64,000 nucleotides of DNA from Undibacterium piscinae. Its GTDB lineage: Bacteria > Pseudomonadota > Gammaproteobacteria > Burkholderiales > Burkholderiaceae_D. The translations under genes and the position numbers were made by a program. The DNA is taken from positions 2,294,001 through 2,358,000 of the forward strand of contig CP051152.1 in assembly GCA_003970805.2 (NCBI GenBank). The letters run 5' to 3'. Below are positions 26,323-36,017 of this stretch, one piece after another (positions within the stretch are counted from its first letter, which is position 1; each line of letters opens with the position of its first letter). The notes under the pieces are model-generated. The model was not told the DNA's origin and ran no database searches. It worked only from the letters and a program-made list of their open reading frames with translations.

Positions 26323-26527
26323 AGTTCGTCCCCAAATTATTCTTATAAAACACAGATATGGTCTTGAAACGCTAACTATCAAGAAAGATTTAAAACATTC
26401 TGTTACATTGCGCCGGTAATCCTTTTGGGCATCTGGCGCGTTATCAATACAGATTATGTGCAGGCTACGCACACAGGTTACAAGTATCACTTAAAGTAAG
26501 ACTACATTAATAAAATCGAGGTCCCTA

Positions 26528-27118
26528 ATGTTCAAGTACACGATGATTTCTTTACAAAAGCCCATAAAAATAGCTGCCGCTATCGCATTGCTCGGAGTTA
26601 GCGCAACATTTCACTCTGCACAAGCGGCAGATTTTGAGGATTTTGCCCGCGTTATCAACGTGACACCGCAAGTCGAACAAATCAATGTACCACGCCAGGA
26701 TTGCCGCACCGAATACGAAACCACACAGCGCTACCCAGTACGCGAGCGTGAACCGGAGCGTGAACGCAGTGCCGGCGGCGCGATTATCGGCGGGATCGCC
26801 GGCGGTTTGCTCGGCAGTCAGGTAGGCGGTGGCAATGGCAAGATCGCCGCGGCTGCAGTAGGCGCACTAACCGGTGCGATTGTCGGTGATCGCGTCGATA
26901 ACAACGGCAATAACAACAATTACAATAATAACTACAACTCCCAGCCTAGCTATGAAAGCCGCCCGGTACGGCAATGCCGCAACATTGACCACTGGGAAAC
27001 CCGAACTACCGGCTATGCGGTGACTTATGAATACCACAACCGCACTTACACCAGCGTAATGCCTTACGATCCGGGTTCGCGCCTCAGGCTGCATGTGCAA
27101 CTGACCCCTAGACCATAA
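26528..27118 (+). CDS. Glycine-zipper 2TM-domain outer-membrane/periplasmic protein
   Basis: The 196-residue protein has a signal peptide (cleavage near SAQAA), a charged region with conserved Cys (RQDCRTEYE), then a glycine zipper (GGAIIGGIAGGLLGSQVGGG and AAAAVGALTGAIVGDRV), an Asn-rich linker and a C-terminal domain with RQCRNIDHWETRTTGYAVTYEYHNRTY. This is the common layout of Rickettsia 17-kDa antigen-like envelope proteins. It starts six bases after a GAGG site and ends with a strong terminator, so it is a single-gene unit. Confidence 0.88.
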   Translation: MFKYTMISLQKPIKIAAAIALLGVSATFHSAQAADFEDFARVINVTPQVEQINVPRQDCRTEYETTQRYPVREREPERERSAGGAIIGGIAGGLLGSQVGGGNGKIAAAAVGALTGAIVGDRVDNNGNNNNYNNNYNSQPSYESRPVRQCRNIDHWETRTTGYAVTYEYHNRTYTSVMPYDPGSRLRLHVQLTPRP

Positions 27119-27153
27119 TCGTACTGAGCTCAAACAGCTAAACAAATCTTAGG

Positions 27154-27183
27154 AAATGCCGCAATTTGCGGCATTTTTTTTTG
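27154..27183 (+). terminator. Intrinsic terminator after the glycine-zipper gene
   Basis: Ten-base arms AAATGCCGCA and TGCGGCATTT with a three-base loop run into a T tract, 35 bp after the stop. Confidence 0.85.
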
Positions 27184-27221
27184 TTGTAGCGTTTATAGCC
27201 GTAAGCCCCTGATACCGCAAA

Positions 27222-27249
27222 TTGACTGGAAAAACAAAGCTTTTATAGT
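27222..27249 (+). promoter_or_regulatory. Sigma-70 promoter candidate for the diguanylate cyclase
   Basis: TTGACT (27222-27227) and TATAGT (27244-27249) are separated by 16 bp; TAGTAT two bases on would give an 18-bp spacer. It lies about 80 bp upstream of the ATG. Confidence 0.5.
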
Positions 27250-27329
27250 ATGATCCTGCCTCAGCATCATTAAATTCGACCGGTGTCAGGAGCCTATGCC
27301 AGACATCCACATTCACGCTCCTACAGCAC

Positions 27330-28799
27330 ATGCGAAATTTCTTAAAAAAATATGGTCTGCTGGTATGGCTCTCGCTGATCCTGATTGCAGGATTCATTGC
27401 CGTTGTTTTGACAAGTTTTACTGTTTCGCGGAATTCACTTCAGCATGGCATCGCGGAACAAACGCTGCCCATCACCGGCGACAACATTTATTCTGAAATT
27501 CAAAAAGATATCCTGAGACCGGTTTTTGTCTCTTCGCAAATGGCGCAAGACACGTTTGTGCGTGACTGGATCATAGGCGGGGAAGAAGACACTACAGCCA
27601 TCGTCAAATACCTGAAGGAAATCAAGAGCAAAAATAACGCGATTTCCAGCTTTCTGGTGTCCGACCTCAGCCACCGCTATTACCATGCGGACGGCACACT
27701 CAAGACGGTCAGCGAAACCGAAGCACGCGATCAATGGTTTTTCAGGGTGCGTAAGCTCAAGACACCGTATGAAACCAATGTTGACCTTGATCTGGCCAAT
27801 CACGACAACATGACGATCTTCATCAATTACCGTATTTTCGATTACGACGGCAAATTTATCGGTGTCACTGGCATAGGTCTCACGCTCGATACCATGAAAC
27901 GTCTGATCGACAGCTATCAGTCACGCTTTCACCGCAATATCTATTTTGTCGATACCAAGGGCAATATCGTACTGGCCGGCACCAGCGTAAAACGCCTCGG
28001 TAATACGATACTCAAAGCCAACGGGATTAGCAGTATCGCGGCGCAAATACTCGCTAACAAAAAGAGCGAATCCCTGCATCTGGAATACCAAACCGAGAAT
28101 GACAGTATCTTGGTCAACTCACGCTTCATTCCTGAACTCGGCTGGCATCTACTGGTAGAACAAGAGATGAGTAGCGAAATCAGACCTTTGCAAGAAGTAC
28201 TGATGCTCAATGCGGCGATCGGAGCGTTGATCACCATAGTGGTACTGATACTGGTCTTGCTGTCGGTGCGGCGCTATCAAACACGCATAGAGAAAACCGC
28301 AGCAACTGATCAGTTGACCTCCCTGTTAAATCGCCAGGCCTTTGATTTCGTCTTTGAAAATGCCGTGCTCGACGCCGAACGCTCGCGCCAGCCACTTTGC
28401 GTGGCTCTGGTCGACATCGATTTTTTCAAGAAGGTCAATGACAAGCATGGACATCTGGTCGGTGACCATGTGCTTAAGGAAATTGCAATGATCGCCAAGC
28501 GCTCATTGCGCGAAAGCGACGTGATCTGCCGCTGGGGTGGTGAAGAATTCCTGATCTTACTGAAAAATTGCACACTGGAAAAAGCCACCGCCATTGCCGA
28601 GAATTTACGCCTGACCATCGCCAATAACGATTTTTCACGCACCACCGATCTGGCCAGAAAAAAACTCTCGGTCACGGTCAGCATGGGTGTCGCTCAGTGC
28701 AAAGATAAAGAGAGCGAAGACAGCGTGTTTGAACGGGCGGACGTCGCGCTATACCAAGCCAAGCAAAACGGCCGCAATAGCGTCTATTTCTCAGAGTAA
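27330..28799 (+). CDS. Membrane diguanylate cyclase with periplasmic Cache sensor
   Basis: The 489-residue protein has TM1 (about 8-30), a periplasmic dCache-type domain (RYYHADGTLKTVSETEARDQWFFRV part and IFDYDGKFIGVTGIGL), TM2 (about 288-310) and a GGEEF domain. The catalytic motif is intact in CRWGGEEFLILLK, with DIDFFKKVNDKHGH and SVTVSMGVAQ also normal. It should make cyclic di-GMP in response to a small ligand, often an amino or organic acid in this sensor class. The usual upstream RxxD inhibitory site was not evident. The gene stands alone. Confidence 0.93.
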   Translation: MRNFLKKYGLLVWLSLILIAGFIAVVLTSFTVSRNSLQHGIAEQTLPITGDNIYSEIQKDILRPVFVSSQMAQDTFVRDWIIGGEEDTTAIVKYLKEIKSKNNAISSFLVSDLSHRYYHADGTLKTVSETEARDQWFFRVRKLKTPYETNVDLDLANHDNMTIFINYRIFDYDGKFIGVTGIGLTLDTMKRLIDSYQSRFHRNIYFVDTKGNIVLAGTSVKRLGNTILKANGISSIAAQILANKKSESLHLEYQTENDSILVNSRFIPELGWHLLVEQEMSSEIRPLQEVLMLNAAIGALITIVVLILVLLSVRRYQTRIEKTAATDQLTSLLNRQAFDFVFENAVLDAERSRQPLCVALVDIDFFKKVNDKHGHLVGDHVLKEIAMIAKRSLRESDVICRWGGEEFLILLKNCTLEKATAIAENLRLTIANNDFSRTTDLARKKLSVTVSMGVAQCKDKESEDSVFERADVALYQAKQNGRNSVYFSE

Positions 28800-28811
28800 T
28801 CTTCTTTTAGC

Positions 28812-28844
28812 TTATTTCCTCTTATTTTCTCTTATTTTCTCTTA
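28812..28844. repeat. Short tandem repeat (about 10-bp unit, three copies)
   Basis: The unit TTATTTTCTC is repeated about three times between the convergent cyclase and DUF2520 genes and just reaches the latter's stop codon. Confidence 0.6.
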
Positions 28845-29666
28845 CTTGCTTTTGCGCGCCGCCAGCACCACGCTGGGCGGCGTAAAGGCCTGATACAAAT
28901 TGCCGGCATTGGCGTCCCAGGCGCTGACCACCTGCTGCTGCAAGGCCACGGTCGCCATATCACCGCGTGCGATCGGGCCGGTCAAGGCGGCTGCCGTTCC
29001 CATCTGAAATACATTGTCCATTGACTGCCTGGCCAAAGGCTCTGCCATCGCCTTAGCGATATCAGGCGGGATACCGGCAGCCTGATAGGCCTGCAAAGCG
29101 GTTTCCATCAAGGTAACCAGATAGTTGCTGGCAAACACGGAACCGGCGTGATACAGCAATTTGTTAGCGGCGCTGATTTGTACCACCCTGGCCTGCACCG
29201 CTTGCAGTGCGGGAATCAAGAGCTGCAAAGCCGCTTCATCGCCTTCCAGACTGCAAATCGTTCCGGCAAAATGATCCGCCAGTCTGGCCTGGTCGGCAAA
29301 ACTGGCGACCGGATGCAAACTGGCAACGCTGGCGCCCGCCGCGCTGGCAGAGGCCAGCAGATTCGATGCCTTGGCACCGCTGCAATGGAATACGACACTA
29401 CCGGGCTGAAACAAGCCACGTGCCGCCATGGCATCGCAGGTGGCTTCGATCTGGTCATCAGCAACGCTCAGCATGGTCACGTCAGCCGCCTGCACATGCG
29501 CCAGACCGGCCAATGCATGACCACCGCCAATAAACGCCACCGAGGCACTGGCAACCGGCAAACTGCGATTGACGACCTGCTCTATCCGAAACGCAGCAGA
29601 ACGGAAAAACTGCCGGCCCAGTACCCGCCCGACCTTACCGGCACCAATAATATTCAACCCCGACAT
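28842..29666 (-). CDS. Rossmann-fold DUF2520 protein (ProC/6PGDH-like)
   Basis: The 274-residue protein has an N-terminal NAD(P)-binding fold (LNIIGAGKVGRVLGRQFF) and the DUF2520 C-terminal helical domain (LLYHAGSVFASNYLVTLMETAL). It resembles pyrroline-5-carboxylate reductase and 6-phosphogluconate dehydrogenase relatives, but the substrate of this family is not established. The start MSGLNIIGAG at 29666 is chosen because a GAGG site lies upstream and the fold begins at once; five earlier codons are possible. It lies next to the Crp/Fnr gene with an 18-bp gap. Confidence 0.85.
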   Translation of the reverse strand: MSGLNIIGAGKVGRVLGRQFFRSAAFRIEQVVNRSLPVASASVAFIGGGHALAGLAHVQAADVTMLSVADDQIEATCDAMAARGLFQPGSVVFHCSGAKASNLLASASAAGASVASLHPVASFADQARLADHFAGTICSLEGDEAALQLLIPALQAVQARVVQISAANKLLYHAGSVFASNYLVTLMETALQAYQAAGIPPDIAKAMAEPLARQSMDNVFQMGTAAALTGPIARGDMATVALQQQVVSAWDANAGNLYQAFTPPSVVLAARKSK

Positions 29667-29684
29667 CGCCATCCGCCTCATGCC

Positions 29685-30419
29685 TTATTTTGAAATCGCA
29701 TCGCTATCTTCAGCCGGAAAACTACGCAAGCCAGCCAAGTCGAGTATCGTAATACCACCGTAGTCGAGCGACAAAAGTTTTTTCTTTTCCAGCAGTTGCA
29801 AGGCCTGATTGGCGCGCTGACGCGACACGCTGGAGATATAGCCTATCTCTTCCTGCGAGATTTGCAATTGCATTCCGCCGCCCGGATTCAGGTAGGGATT
29901 GAACATGGAAGCGATACAGCGTGCGACCCGGGTGTCGGTATCGAGCATGCGATCGTATTCGACTAAAGAGATAAACAGCCCCAGCCGCTCATTGAGTTGC
30001 TGCAGTAAAAAACGGTTGAACGGGATGCTGTTGTCGAGCAACCAGGTAAATGTGCTGCGTGGCATATACGCAACGCGGGTATCACGCAAGGCCACCACGT
30101 CGTATTTGCGGCACTCGGTTTTCAGCAGCGAGCCTTCGCCAAACCAGCCGCCCGCCAGCATGCAACTGAAGGTAATGGTTTTACCCTCAGGAGAAATACT
30201 GCTCATCTTCAGGAAGCCATCGACCACGCCCATCCAGTGATCCACACTGTCACCTTTGCGACAGGCATAACCACCGGCAGGCACAAAGCGTTCTATGACT
30301 TCAGCCTCGACTCTTTGCAGATGTTCCGGTGCCAGCATGCTGGCCCACATGGTCTTGGAAAATCGTTCTTTGGGATCACTTGTTTCCTGCGCTTTGCCGG
30401 GCATAAAATCGTCAATCAT
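29685..30419 (-). CDS. Crp/Fnr-family transcriptional regulator
   Basis: The 244-residue protein has an N-terminal cyclic-nucleotide-binding fold (VPAGGYACRKGDSVDHWMGV, then GGWFGEGSLL) and a C-terminal winged helix (ISQEEIGYISSVSRQRANQALQLLEKKKLL). No cluster of four Fnr-type cysteines is present, so it is not a classical oxygen-sensing Fnr. The cAMP-contacting Arg-Ser of Crp was also not evident, so the effector is unknown. It is divergent from the acyl-CoA ligase and transporter cluster across a 396-bp gap and is a reasonable candidate regulator of it. Confidence 0.88.
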   Translation of the reverse strand: MIDDFMPGKAQETSDPKERFSKTMWASMLAPEHLQRVEAEVIERFVPAGGYACRKGDSVDHWMGVVDGFLKMSSISPEGKTITFSCMLAGGWFGEGSLLKTECRKYDVVALRDTRVAYMPRSTFTWLLDNSIPFNRFLLQQLNERLGLFISLVEYDRMLDTDTRVARCIASMFNPYLNPGGGMQLQISQEEIGYISSVSRQRANQALQLLEKKKLLSLDYGGITILDLAGLRSFPAEDSDAISK

Positions 30420-30815
30420 ATTGTGCAGCGCACCACCGATAGTTGATAAATACAGAGAGATTGTCGGGCAAATGACAGCGCAGGAATTTTGAACTGCCTA
30501 CTATCATCCCAACAAAAAATAAACCGGACTTACGAAAAGTTGCTGTAGCCAGACCAGTCAGGCACCTAAGTACAAAAATGCTGATGTAGTTTGATCTGAC
30601 TTGATGTGGTTTTCTGTAAGTCTGAAAAATATAAATTGATACGGAGACATTGTAAGCGACTAAGCTTGCCACCGAGCAGGTCTGACGCACTCTTCAATGA
30701 TTTTCATCAATCGCGCATGCAAAGACAACAGCCCGGCAGCAGATTCGACGGAACGTAAGTATCCAGTAAGAATAGCTGCAGAGACTGGTGTCAAAAAAGA
30801 ACCTTGGTGGAGACC
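30420..30815. other. Divergent promoter region between Crp/Fnr gene and acyl-CoA ligase
   Basis: This stretch has no gene-like ORF. It should hold promoters for both divergent genes, but no obvious palindrome matching a Crp or Fnr site was found. Confidence 0.35.
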
Positions 30816-32777
30816 ATGATACAAACCGACGTAGCGAACACGACTTTCCCTAAGCTCTTGCTGCAACACGCGCAAGTGCGCCCGCGGCATCCGGCGTTTC
30901 GCGAAAAGCATCTGGGTATCTGGCAAACCTGGGGTTGGCAACAGGTCAGCGCAGAAGTGCGCGCGCTGGCATGCGGCCTGGCGGCGCAAGGTTTTCAGCG
31001 TGGCATGAATCTGGCGATTATCGGTGACAACCGGCCACACCTGTATTGGGCGATGGCAGCGGCCCAATGCCTGGGCGGTATCGCAGTCCCCTTGTATCAG
31101 GATGCACCAGCCGCCGACATGATTTTCGCACTGGAAAACGCCGAAGTCATTTTTGCCGTGGTGGAAGATCAGGAACAAGTCGACAAGCTACTCGACATCA
31201 GGCAAAACTATCCGGCGCTGGCACATATCTGCTACGACGACGACAAGGGTATGCGGCACTACCATCAGCCTGAACTGAGTTCTTACCATCAATTGCAAGA
31301 ACTCGGTCGTCAATACGATGCCGCGCATCCTGAATTTTTCATGCAGCAAGTCAATCTGGGCCAGCCTGACGACACCGCGGTCATGCTGTACACCTCGGGC
31401 ACTACCGGCAAACCCAAAGGCGTCTGCCAGACGCACCGCTCGTTCATGAGCGCCGCCATCGGTGGCGTCAGTTTCGACAAACTCAGCGAACACGAAGATA
31501 TCCTGTCTTACCTGCCGATGGCCTGGGTAGGCGATCATCTGTTCTCTTACGCGCAGGCACTGGTGGCAGGCTTTACCGTCAATTGTCCGGAATCGGGCGA
31601 AACCGTCTTGACCGATTTACGCGAAGTCGGGCCGACCTATTATTTTGCACCGCCACGCGTGTTTGAAAACATGTTGACCACGGTCATGATACGAATGGAA
31701 GACGCCAGCAAAATCAAGCGCCAGTTGTTTCACCATTTTATGGATGTGGCACGCCGCGTCGGCGCCGACATTCTCGACGGCAAGCCGGTCAGTGGCATGG
31801 ATAAACTGAGCTATGCGATCGGCAATACGCTGGTATATGGCCCGCTGAAAAATGTGCTGGGATTGAGTCGCGTCAAGGTCGCCTATACCGCCGGCGCCGC
31901 CATCGGTCCCGACCTGTTTCGCTTTTACCGCTCTATCGGTATCAACCTCAAGCAGCTATATGGCGCGACCGAGACCTGCGCCTATGTCTGCCTGCAACCG
32001 GACGGCAATATCAAGTTCGACAGCGTCGGCCAGGCCGCCCCCGGAGTAGAGGTCAAGCTGGCGGAAAATGGCGAAGTGCTGGTCAAGTCCTGCGCGATGC
32101 TCAAGGAATACTACAAACGTCCCGATGCCACCGCCGAGGTCATGGATGCCGACGGCTATTTTCATACCGGCGACGCCGGCATCTTCGATCATGAAGGTCA
32201 CCTGAAAATCATCGACCGCGCGGCCGATGTCGGCAAGATGAACCATGGCGATATGTTTGCCCCCAACTATATAGAAAACAAGCTGAAATTCTTCCCTTTC
32301 ATCAAGGAAGCGGTAGCCTTTGGGCAGGACAGGGATATGGTCTGCGCCTTCATCAATATCGACATGGAAGCGGTCGGTAACTGGTCGGAACGACGCGGTA
32401 TTGCCTACTCCGGCTACACCGATCTGGCGGCGAAAAAAGAGACTTACGATCTGATCGCCGAATGCATACAAAAGGTCAATGCCGATCTGGCCAACGAAGA
32501 GTTAATGGGTGGCACCCAGATCCATCGCTTCCTGATCCTGCATAAAGAGCTTGATCCTGACGATGACGAACTGACCCGCACGCGCAAGGTCAGACGTCGT
32601 TTTGTCGCCGAAAAATACAAGGTGCTGATCGACGCGTTGTACAGCGGCAGACATTCCCAGTACATAGAAACCCAGGTCAAGTTCGAAGACGGGCGTCAGG
32701 GCAAGGTGGCAGCGGATTTACGCATCGTCGATGTCGCCACTTTCCCTTGCGTCACTTATGCCCAGCATGCAGCCTAG
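30816..32777 (+). CDS. Long-chain acyl-CoA / aryl-CoA synthetase (AMP-binding)
   Basis: The 653-residue adenylate-forming enzyme has the P-loop LYTSGTTGKPKGVCQTH, the acyl-binding region QLYGATETCAYV, and GYFHTGDAGIFDHEGHLKIID followed by the DR-type hinge. It activates a carboxylic acid as the acyl-AMP and then the CoA thioester. The start at ATG 30816 has GGAG six bases upstream; an in-frame TTG lies four codons earlier. It is the first gene of a seven-gene cluster with LivGHMKF-type transporter genes and a second CoA ligase, so its substrate is likely the acid imported by that system. Confidence 0.9.
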   Translation: MIQTDVANTTFPKLLLQHAQVRPRHPAFREKHLGIWQTWGWQQVSAEVRALACGLAAQGFQRGMNLAIIGDNRPHLYWAMAAAQCLGGIAVPLYQDAPAADMIFALENAEVIFAVVEDQEQVDKLLDIRQNYPALAHICYDDDKGMRHYHQPELSSYHQLQELGRQYDAAHPEFFMQQVNLGQPDDTAVMLYTSGTTGKPKGVCQTHRSFMSAAIGGVSFDKLSEHEDILSYLPMAWVGDHLFSYAQALVAGFTVNCPESGETVLTDLREVGPTYYFAPPRVFENMLTTVMIRMEDASKIKRQLFHHFMDVARRVGADILDGKPVSGMDKLSYAIGNTLVYGPLKNVLGLSRVKVAYTAGAAIGPDLFRFYRSIGINLKQLYGATETCAYVCLQPDGNIKFDSVGQAAPGVEVKLAENGEVLVKSCAMLKEYYKRPDATAEVMDADGYFHTGDAGIFDHEGHLKIIDRAADVGKMNHGDMFAPNYIENKLKFFPFIKEAVAFGQDRDMVCAFINIDMEAVGNWSERRGIAYSGYTDLAAKKETYDLIAECIQKVNADLANEELMGGTQIHRFLILHKELDPDDDELTRTRKVRRRFVAEKYKVLIDALYSGRHSQYIETQVKFEDGRQGKVAADLRIVDVATFPCVTYAQHAA

Positions 32778-32792
32778 AGAATAAAGATAGCG

Positions 32793-33581
32793 ATGATACA
32801 TAATAGAAAAATCGGTGACGTGATTCTGGATTTACAAGGCATTTCGCTGTCTTTCGGCGGCGTCAAAGCGCTGACGAATATTTCCTTCAACGTCAAGGAA
32901 CACGAGATCCGCGCCATCATCGGCCCCAATGGCGCCGGCAAAAGCTCGATGCTCAACGTCATCAACGGCGTGTATCGCCCGCAACTCGGCGAGATCACCT
33001 ACCGCGGCGTGCATCGCAAGGATATGAACACCTACGCGGCGGCCAAGAGCGGCATCGCACGCACCTTTCAGAACATTGCGCTGTTCAAGGGCATGAGCGT
33101 GCTCGACAACATCATGACCGGGCGCAACCTGAAGATGAAGAGCAATTTCCTGATGCAGGCTTTGTACTGGGGCCCGGCACAGAAAGAGGAAATTGAGCAC
33201 CGCGAAAAAGTCGAGGAAATCATCGACTTTCTGGAGATCCAGCATATCCGCAAGATTCCGGTCGGCCGGCTCTCGTATGGCCTGCAAAAACGGGTGGAAC
33301 TGGGACGCGCGCTGGCGGCGGAACCCGAGATCTTATTACTCGATGAACCTATGGCCGGCATGAACGTGGAGGAAAAGCAGGACATGAGCCGCTTCATTCT
33401 CGACGTCAATGATCAGCTCGGCACCACCATCGTACTGATAGAACACGATATGGGAGTAGTCATGGATATTTCCGACCGTGTGGTAGTGCTCGATTACGGC
33501 AAGAAAATCGGGGACGGCACGCCGGCTGAAGTGCTGGCCAATCAGGAAGTGATTAACGCATATTTAGGTGTGGCGCACTAG
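32793..33581 (+). CDS. livG: Branched-chain-type ABC transporter ATPase LivG
   Basis: The 262-residue ATPase has Walker A GPNGAGKSS, the signature LSYGLQKRVE, Walker B EILLLDEPMAG and the His switch in VLIEHDMG. It is one of two ATPases of a HAAT-type importer. It starts 15 bp after the ligase gene and so is probably in the same operon. Such transporters import branched-chain amino acids, but those linked to CoA ligases often carry aromatic or other organic acids. Confidence 0.93.
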   Translation: MIHNRKIGDVILDLQGISLSFGGVKALTNISFNVKEHEIRAIIGPNGAGKSSMLNVINGVYRPQLGEITYRGVHRKDMNTYAAAKSGIARTFQNIALFKGMSVLDNIMTGRNLKMKSNFLMQALYWGPAQKEEIEHREKVEEIIDFLEIQHIRKIPVGRLSYGLQKRVELGRALAAEPEILLLDEPMAGMNVEEKQDMSRFILDVNDQLGTTIVLIEHDMGVVMDISDRVVVLDYGKKIGDGTPAEVLANQEVINAYLGVAH

Positions 33582-33727
33582 ACTGCACTCCCTTCTCACG
33601 CTGGCGGTGAGTTTGAGTAAAACCAAGGCTGGGGATGAGAGACTTCATGCAGCCGTTTGCTCATTAAAGTGTTGTTAAGTTGAGGCTATTTGCATCGTAT
33701 CAGCCTTTGCAAGCACCCTCACCCTAG

Positions 33728-33751
33728 CCCTCTCCCGCCAGCGGGAGAGGG
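33728..33751. repeat. REP-like palindrome
   Basis: Eleven-base arms CCCTCTCCCGC and GCGGGAGAGGG with a two-base loop lie in the 228-bp gap between livG and livH. The sequence, with the preceding CCCTCACCCTAGC, resembles dispersed intergenic palindromes of many Proteobacteria. It may also stabilise the upstream mRNA. Confidence 0.7.
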
Positions 33752-33809
33752 GATTAAATCAGTACTCGCGCAGCAATATGTTTGCTTACAAAAAAGGTTT
33801 TAAGCAATT

Positions 33810-34713
33810 ATGAACATTAATTTTTTCTTTGAAGTCCTGATCGGCGGCCTGCTTTCCGGCGTCATGTATGCGCTGGTGGCATTGGGCTTCGTGCTCATTT
33901 ACAAGGCCTCGGGCGTTTTCAATTTTGCCCAGGGTGCGATGGTGTTTTTTTGCGGCGCTGACCTGCGTCGGCCTGACCGAAGAATTTGGCCTGTCGCTAT
34001 GGATGGCCATCCCCCTCACCATGCTGGTGATGGTGGCGCTGGGTCTGGCGATAGAACGCATCGTCTTGCGCCCGCTGGTGAATCAACCCGAGATCACCTT
34101 GTTCATGGCCACCATAGGACTGACATTTTTTATCGAAGGCCTGGCGCAATTGCTGTGGGGATCGCAGCCGCACCAGCTGAAACTGCCGATAGAAGACGTG
34201 CCTATCGAATGGCTGCTGAACAATTACAACATCATCGTCTCGCAATTTGACGTGATCGCCGCGCTGATCTGCGCAGTACTGGTGACAGCACTGGCCTTGC
34301 TATTTTCCAAGACCAAGATAGGCCGTGCCCTGCGCGCGGTAGCCGATGATCATCAGGCGGCGCTGGCGGTAGGAATTCCGCTGCAACAGATCTGGGGCAT
34401 AGTCTGGGCAGTCGCCGGCTTTGTGGCGTTGGTGGCAGGTTTATTGTGGGGTGCCCGTAACGGGGTGCAATTTGCGCTCACCTTCGTCGCCCTGAAAGCC
34501 TTGCCGGTATTGATTTTGGGCGGATTCACCTCCGTTCCCGGCGCGATCGTCGGCGGCCTGATCATAGGCGCATCGGAAAAACTGGCCGAAGTGTATATAG
34601 GCCCAATGGTAGGCGGCGGTATCGAGGGCTGGTTCCCGTATGTATTGGCGCTGTTGTTCTTGCTGGTGCGTCCGGAAGGTCTGTTCGGCGAAAAAGTGAT
34701 ACGCAGGATTTAA
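33810..34713 (+). pseudogene. livH: Branched-chain-type ABC permease LivH, homopolymer frameshift
   Basis: The N-terminus (MNINFFFEVLIGGLLSGVMY to GAMVFF) and the remainder (AALTCVGLTEEFG to the end) lie in different frames. The switch is at a run of seven T (33945-33951). With six T the gene would read through for 300 residues, the normal LivH length, with the expected eight or so TM helices and GGFTSVPGAIVGGLIIG. It is either a recent inactivating insertion, slippage-corrected expression, or a sequencing error. The rest of the gene shows no decay and the operon around it is intact. Confidence 0.85.
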
Positions 34714-34816
34714 GTACACAGATTATCAGTGCGCAATACCGGTGCGCCTTCCAGGGCATAAATGGCTGAAAACCCGCATGTGTATTGCGTGTTTGAAAAT
34801 GAAATAAAGGAATTCC

Positions 34817-35875
34817 ATGTTCTATCGTGAAGCAGGTCAATTTAAAGCGAGCTACGCTCAGGACAACCAGATCTTCCCCATCCGTCAGGACAGGGTAGGT
34901 ATGGCATTGATACTGGCGGCCGCATTTTTTGTGGTGCCGCTGATCGCTTCGCCGTATACGTTTTCGGCGATCCTGATTCCGTTTCTGATTTTTTCGCTGG
35001 CGGCCCTGGGTTTGAATATCCTCACCGGCTATGCCGGCCAGCTCTCGCTAGGCTCAGCCGCGTTTATGGCGGTCGGTGCATTCGCTTCGTATAACTTCAT
35101 CTTGCGCATTCCCGGCATCCCGGTGTTGCTGGGCTTTGTCCTGGGCGGCCTGTCGGCTGCCATGGTGGGGATTGCGTTCGGCCTGCCATCGCTGCGCATA
35201 CGCGGCTTTTATCTGGCGGCGGCCACGCTGGCCACCCAGTTCTTCGTCGTCTGGTGCCTGACCAAGATACAGTGGTTCACCAATTACAGTTCGTCCGGCG
35301 TGATTACCGCACAAGAAATGGTGATCATGGGCATCAGTTTTACCACCCCGGTCAAAAAATATCTGCTGACATTAAGCATAGTCTGCATCATGGCATTGCT
35401 GGCCAAGAACATGGTGCGCTCGAATGTCGGCCGCTCCTGGATGGCGGTGCGTGACATGGACGTGGCGGCCGAAGTGATAGGTTTTCGCCTGATGCGTACC
35501 AAGCTGCTGGCGTTTGCGGTTTCCTCGTTTTACTGCGGCATTGCCGGTGCCTTGTATGCCTACGCCTATCTCGGCACGGTAGAGCCGGAAGCCTACAATC
35601 TCGATCTGTCGTTCCGCATCCTGTTCATGATCATTATCGGTGGGGTAGGCTCGATACTCGGCTCCTTCCTCGGTTCCGCCTTCATCATCTTGCTACCGAT
35701 AGGCCTGAACCTGCTGGCACATGCCTTATCGCTGCCAACCAATGTGGCATCGAATCTGGAACTGATGGTATTTGGCGCGCTGATCATATTTTTCCTGATC
35801 GTCGAACCACACGGGCTGGCACGCCTGTGGCAAATCACGAAAGAGAAATTGCGGCTCTGGCCTTTCCCGCATTAA
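34817..35875 (+). CDS. livM: Branched-chain-type ABC permease LivM
   Basis: The 352-residue inner-membrane permease has about ten TM helices and the conserved LivM stretches ALGLNILTGYAGQLSLGSAA and IIGGVGSILGSFLGSAF, plus GRSWMAVRDMDVAAEVIGF, the coupling loop that contacts the ATPases. A GGAATT site precedes the ATG. It pairs with LivH in one importer. Confidence 0.93.
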   Translation: MFYREAGQFKASYAQDNQIFPIRQDRVGMALILAAAFFVVPLIASPYTFSAILIPFLIFSLAALGLNILTGYAGQLSLGSAAFMAVGAFASYNFILRIPGIPVLLGFVLGGLSAAMVGIAFGLPSLRIRGFYLAAATLATQFFVVWCLTKIQWFTNYSSSGVITAQEMVIMGISFTTPVKKYLLTLSIVCIMALLAKNMVRSNVGRSWMAVRDMDVAAEVIGFRLMRTKLLAFAVSSFYCGIAGALYAYAYLGTVEPEAYNLDLSFRILFMIIIGGVGSILGSFLGSAFIILLPIGLNLLAHALSLPTNVASNLELMVFGALIIFFLIVEPHGLARLWQITKEKLRLWPFPH

Positions 35876-36017
35876 GTTTTTTTGATGTTTTGTTTTTGAT
35901 GTTTTTGCCGTTCATGTATTTTGATAAAAAGGCGTAGTGCTGAGTTACCCACACTATCAAGCGCCATGTACTAGCCATCCAATCTTAATAACAATCTTAT
36001 TAACACCAGGAGACACC

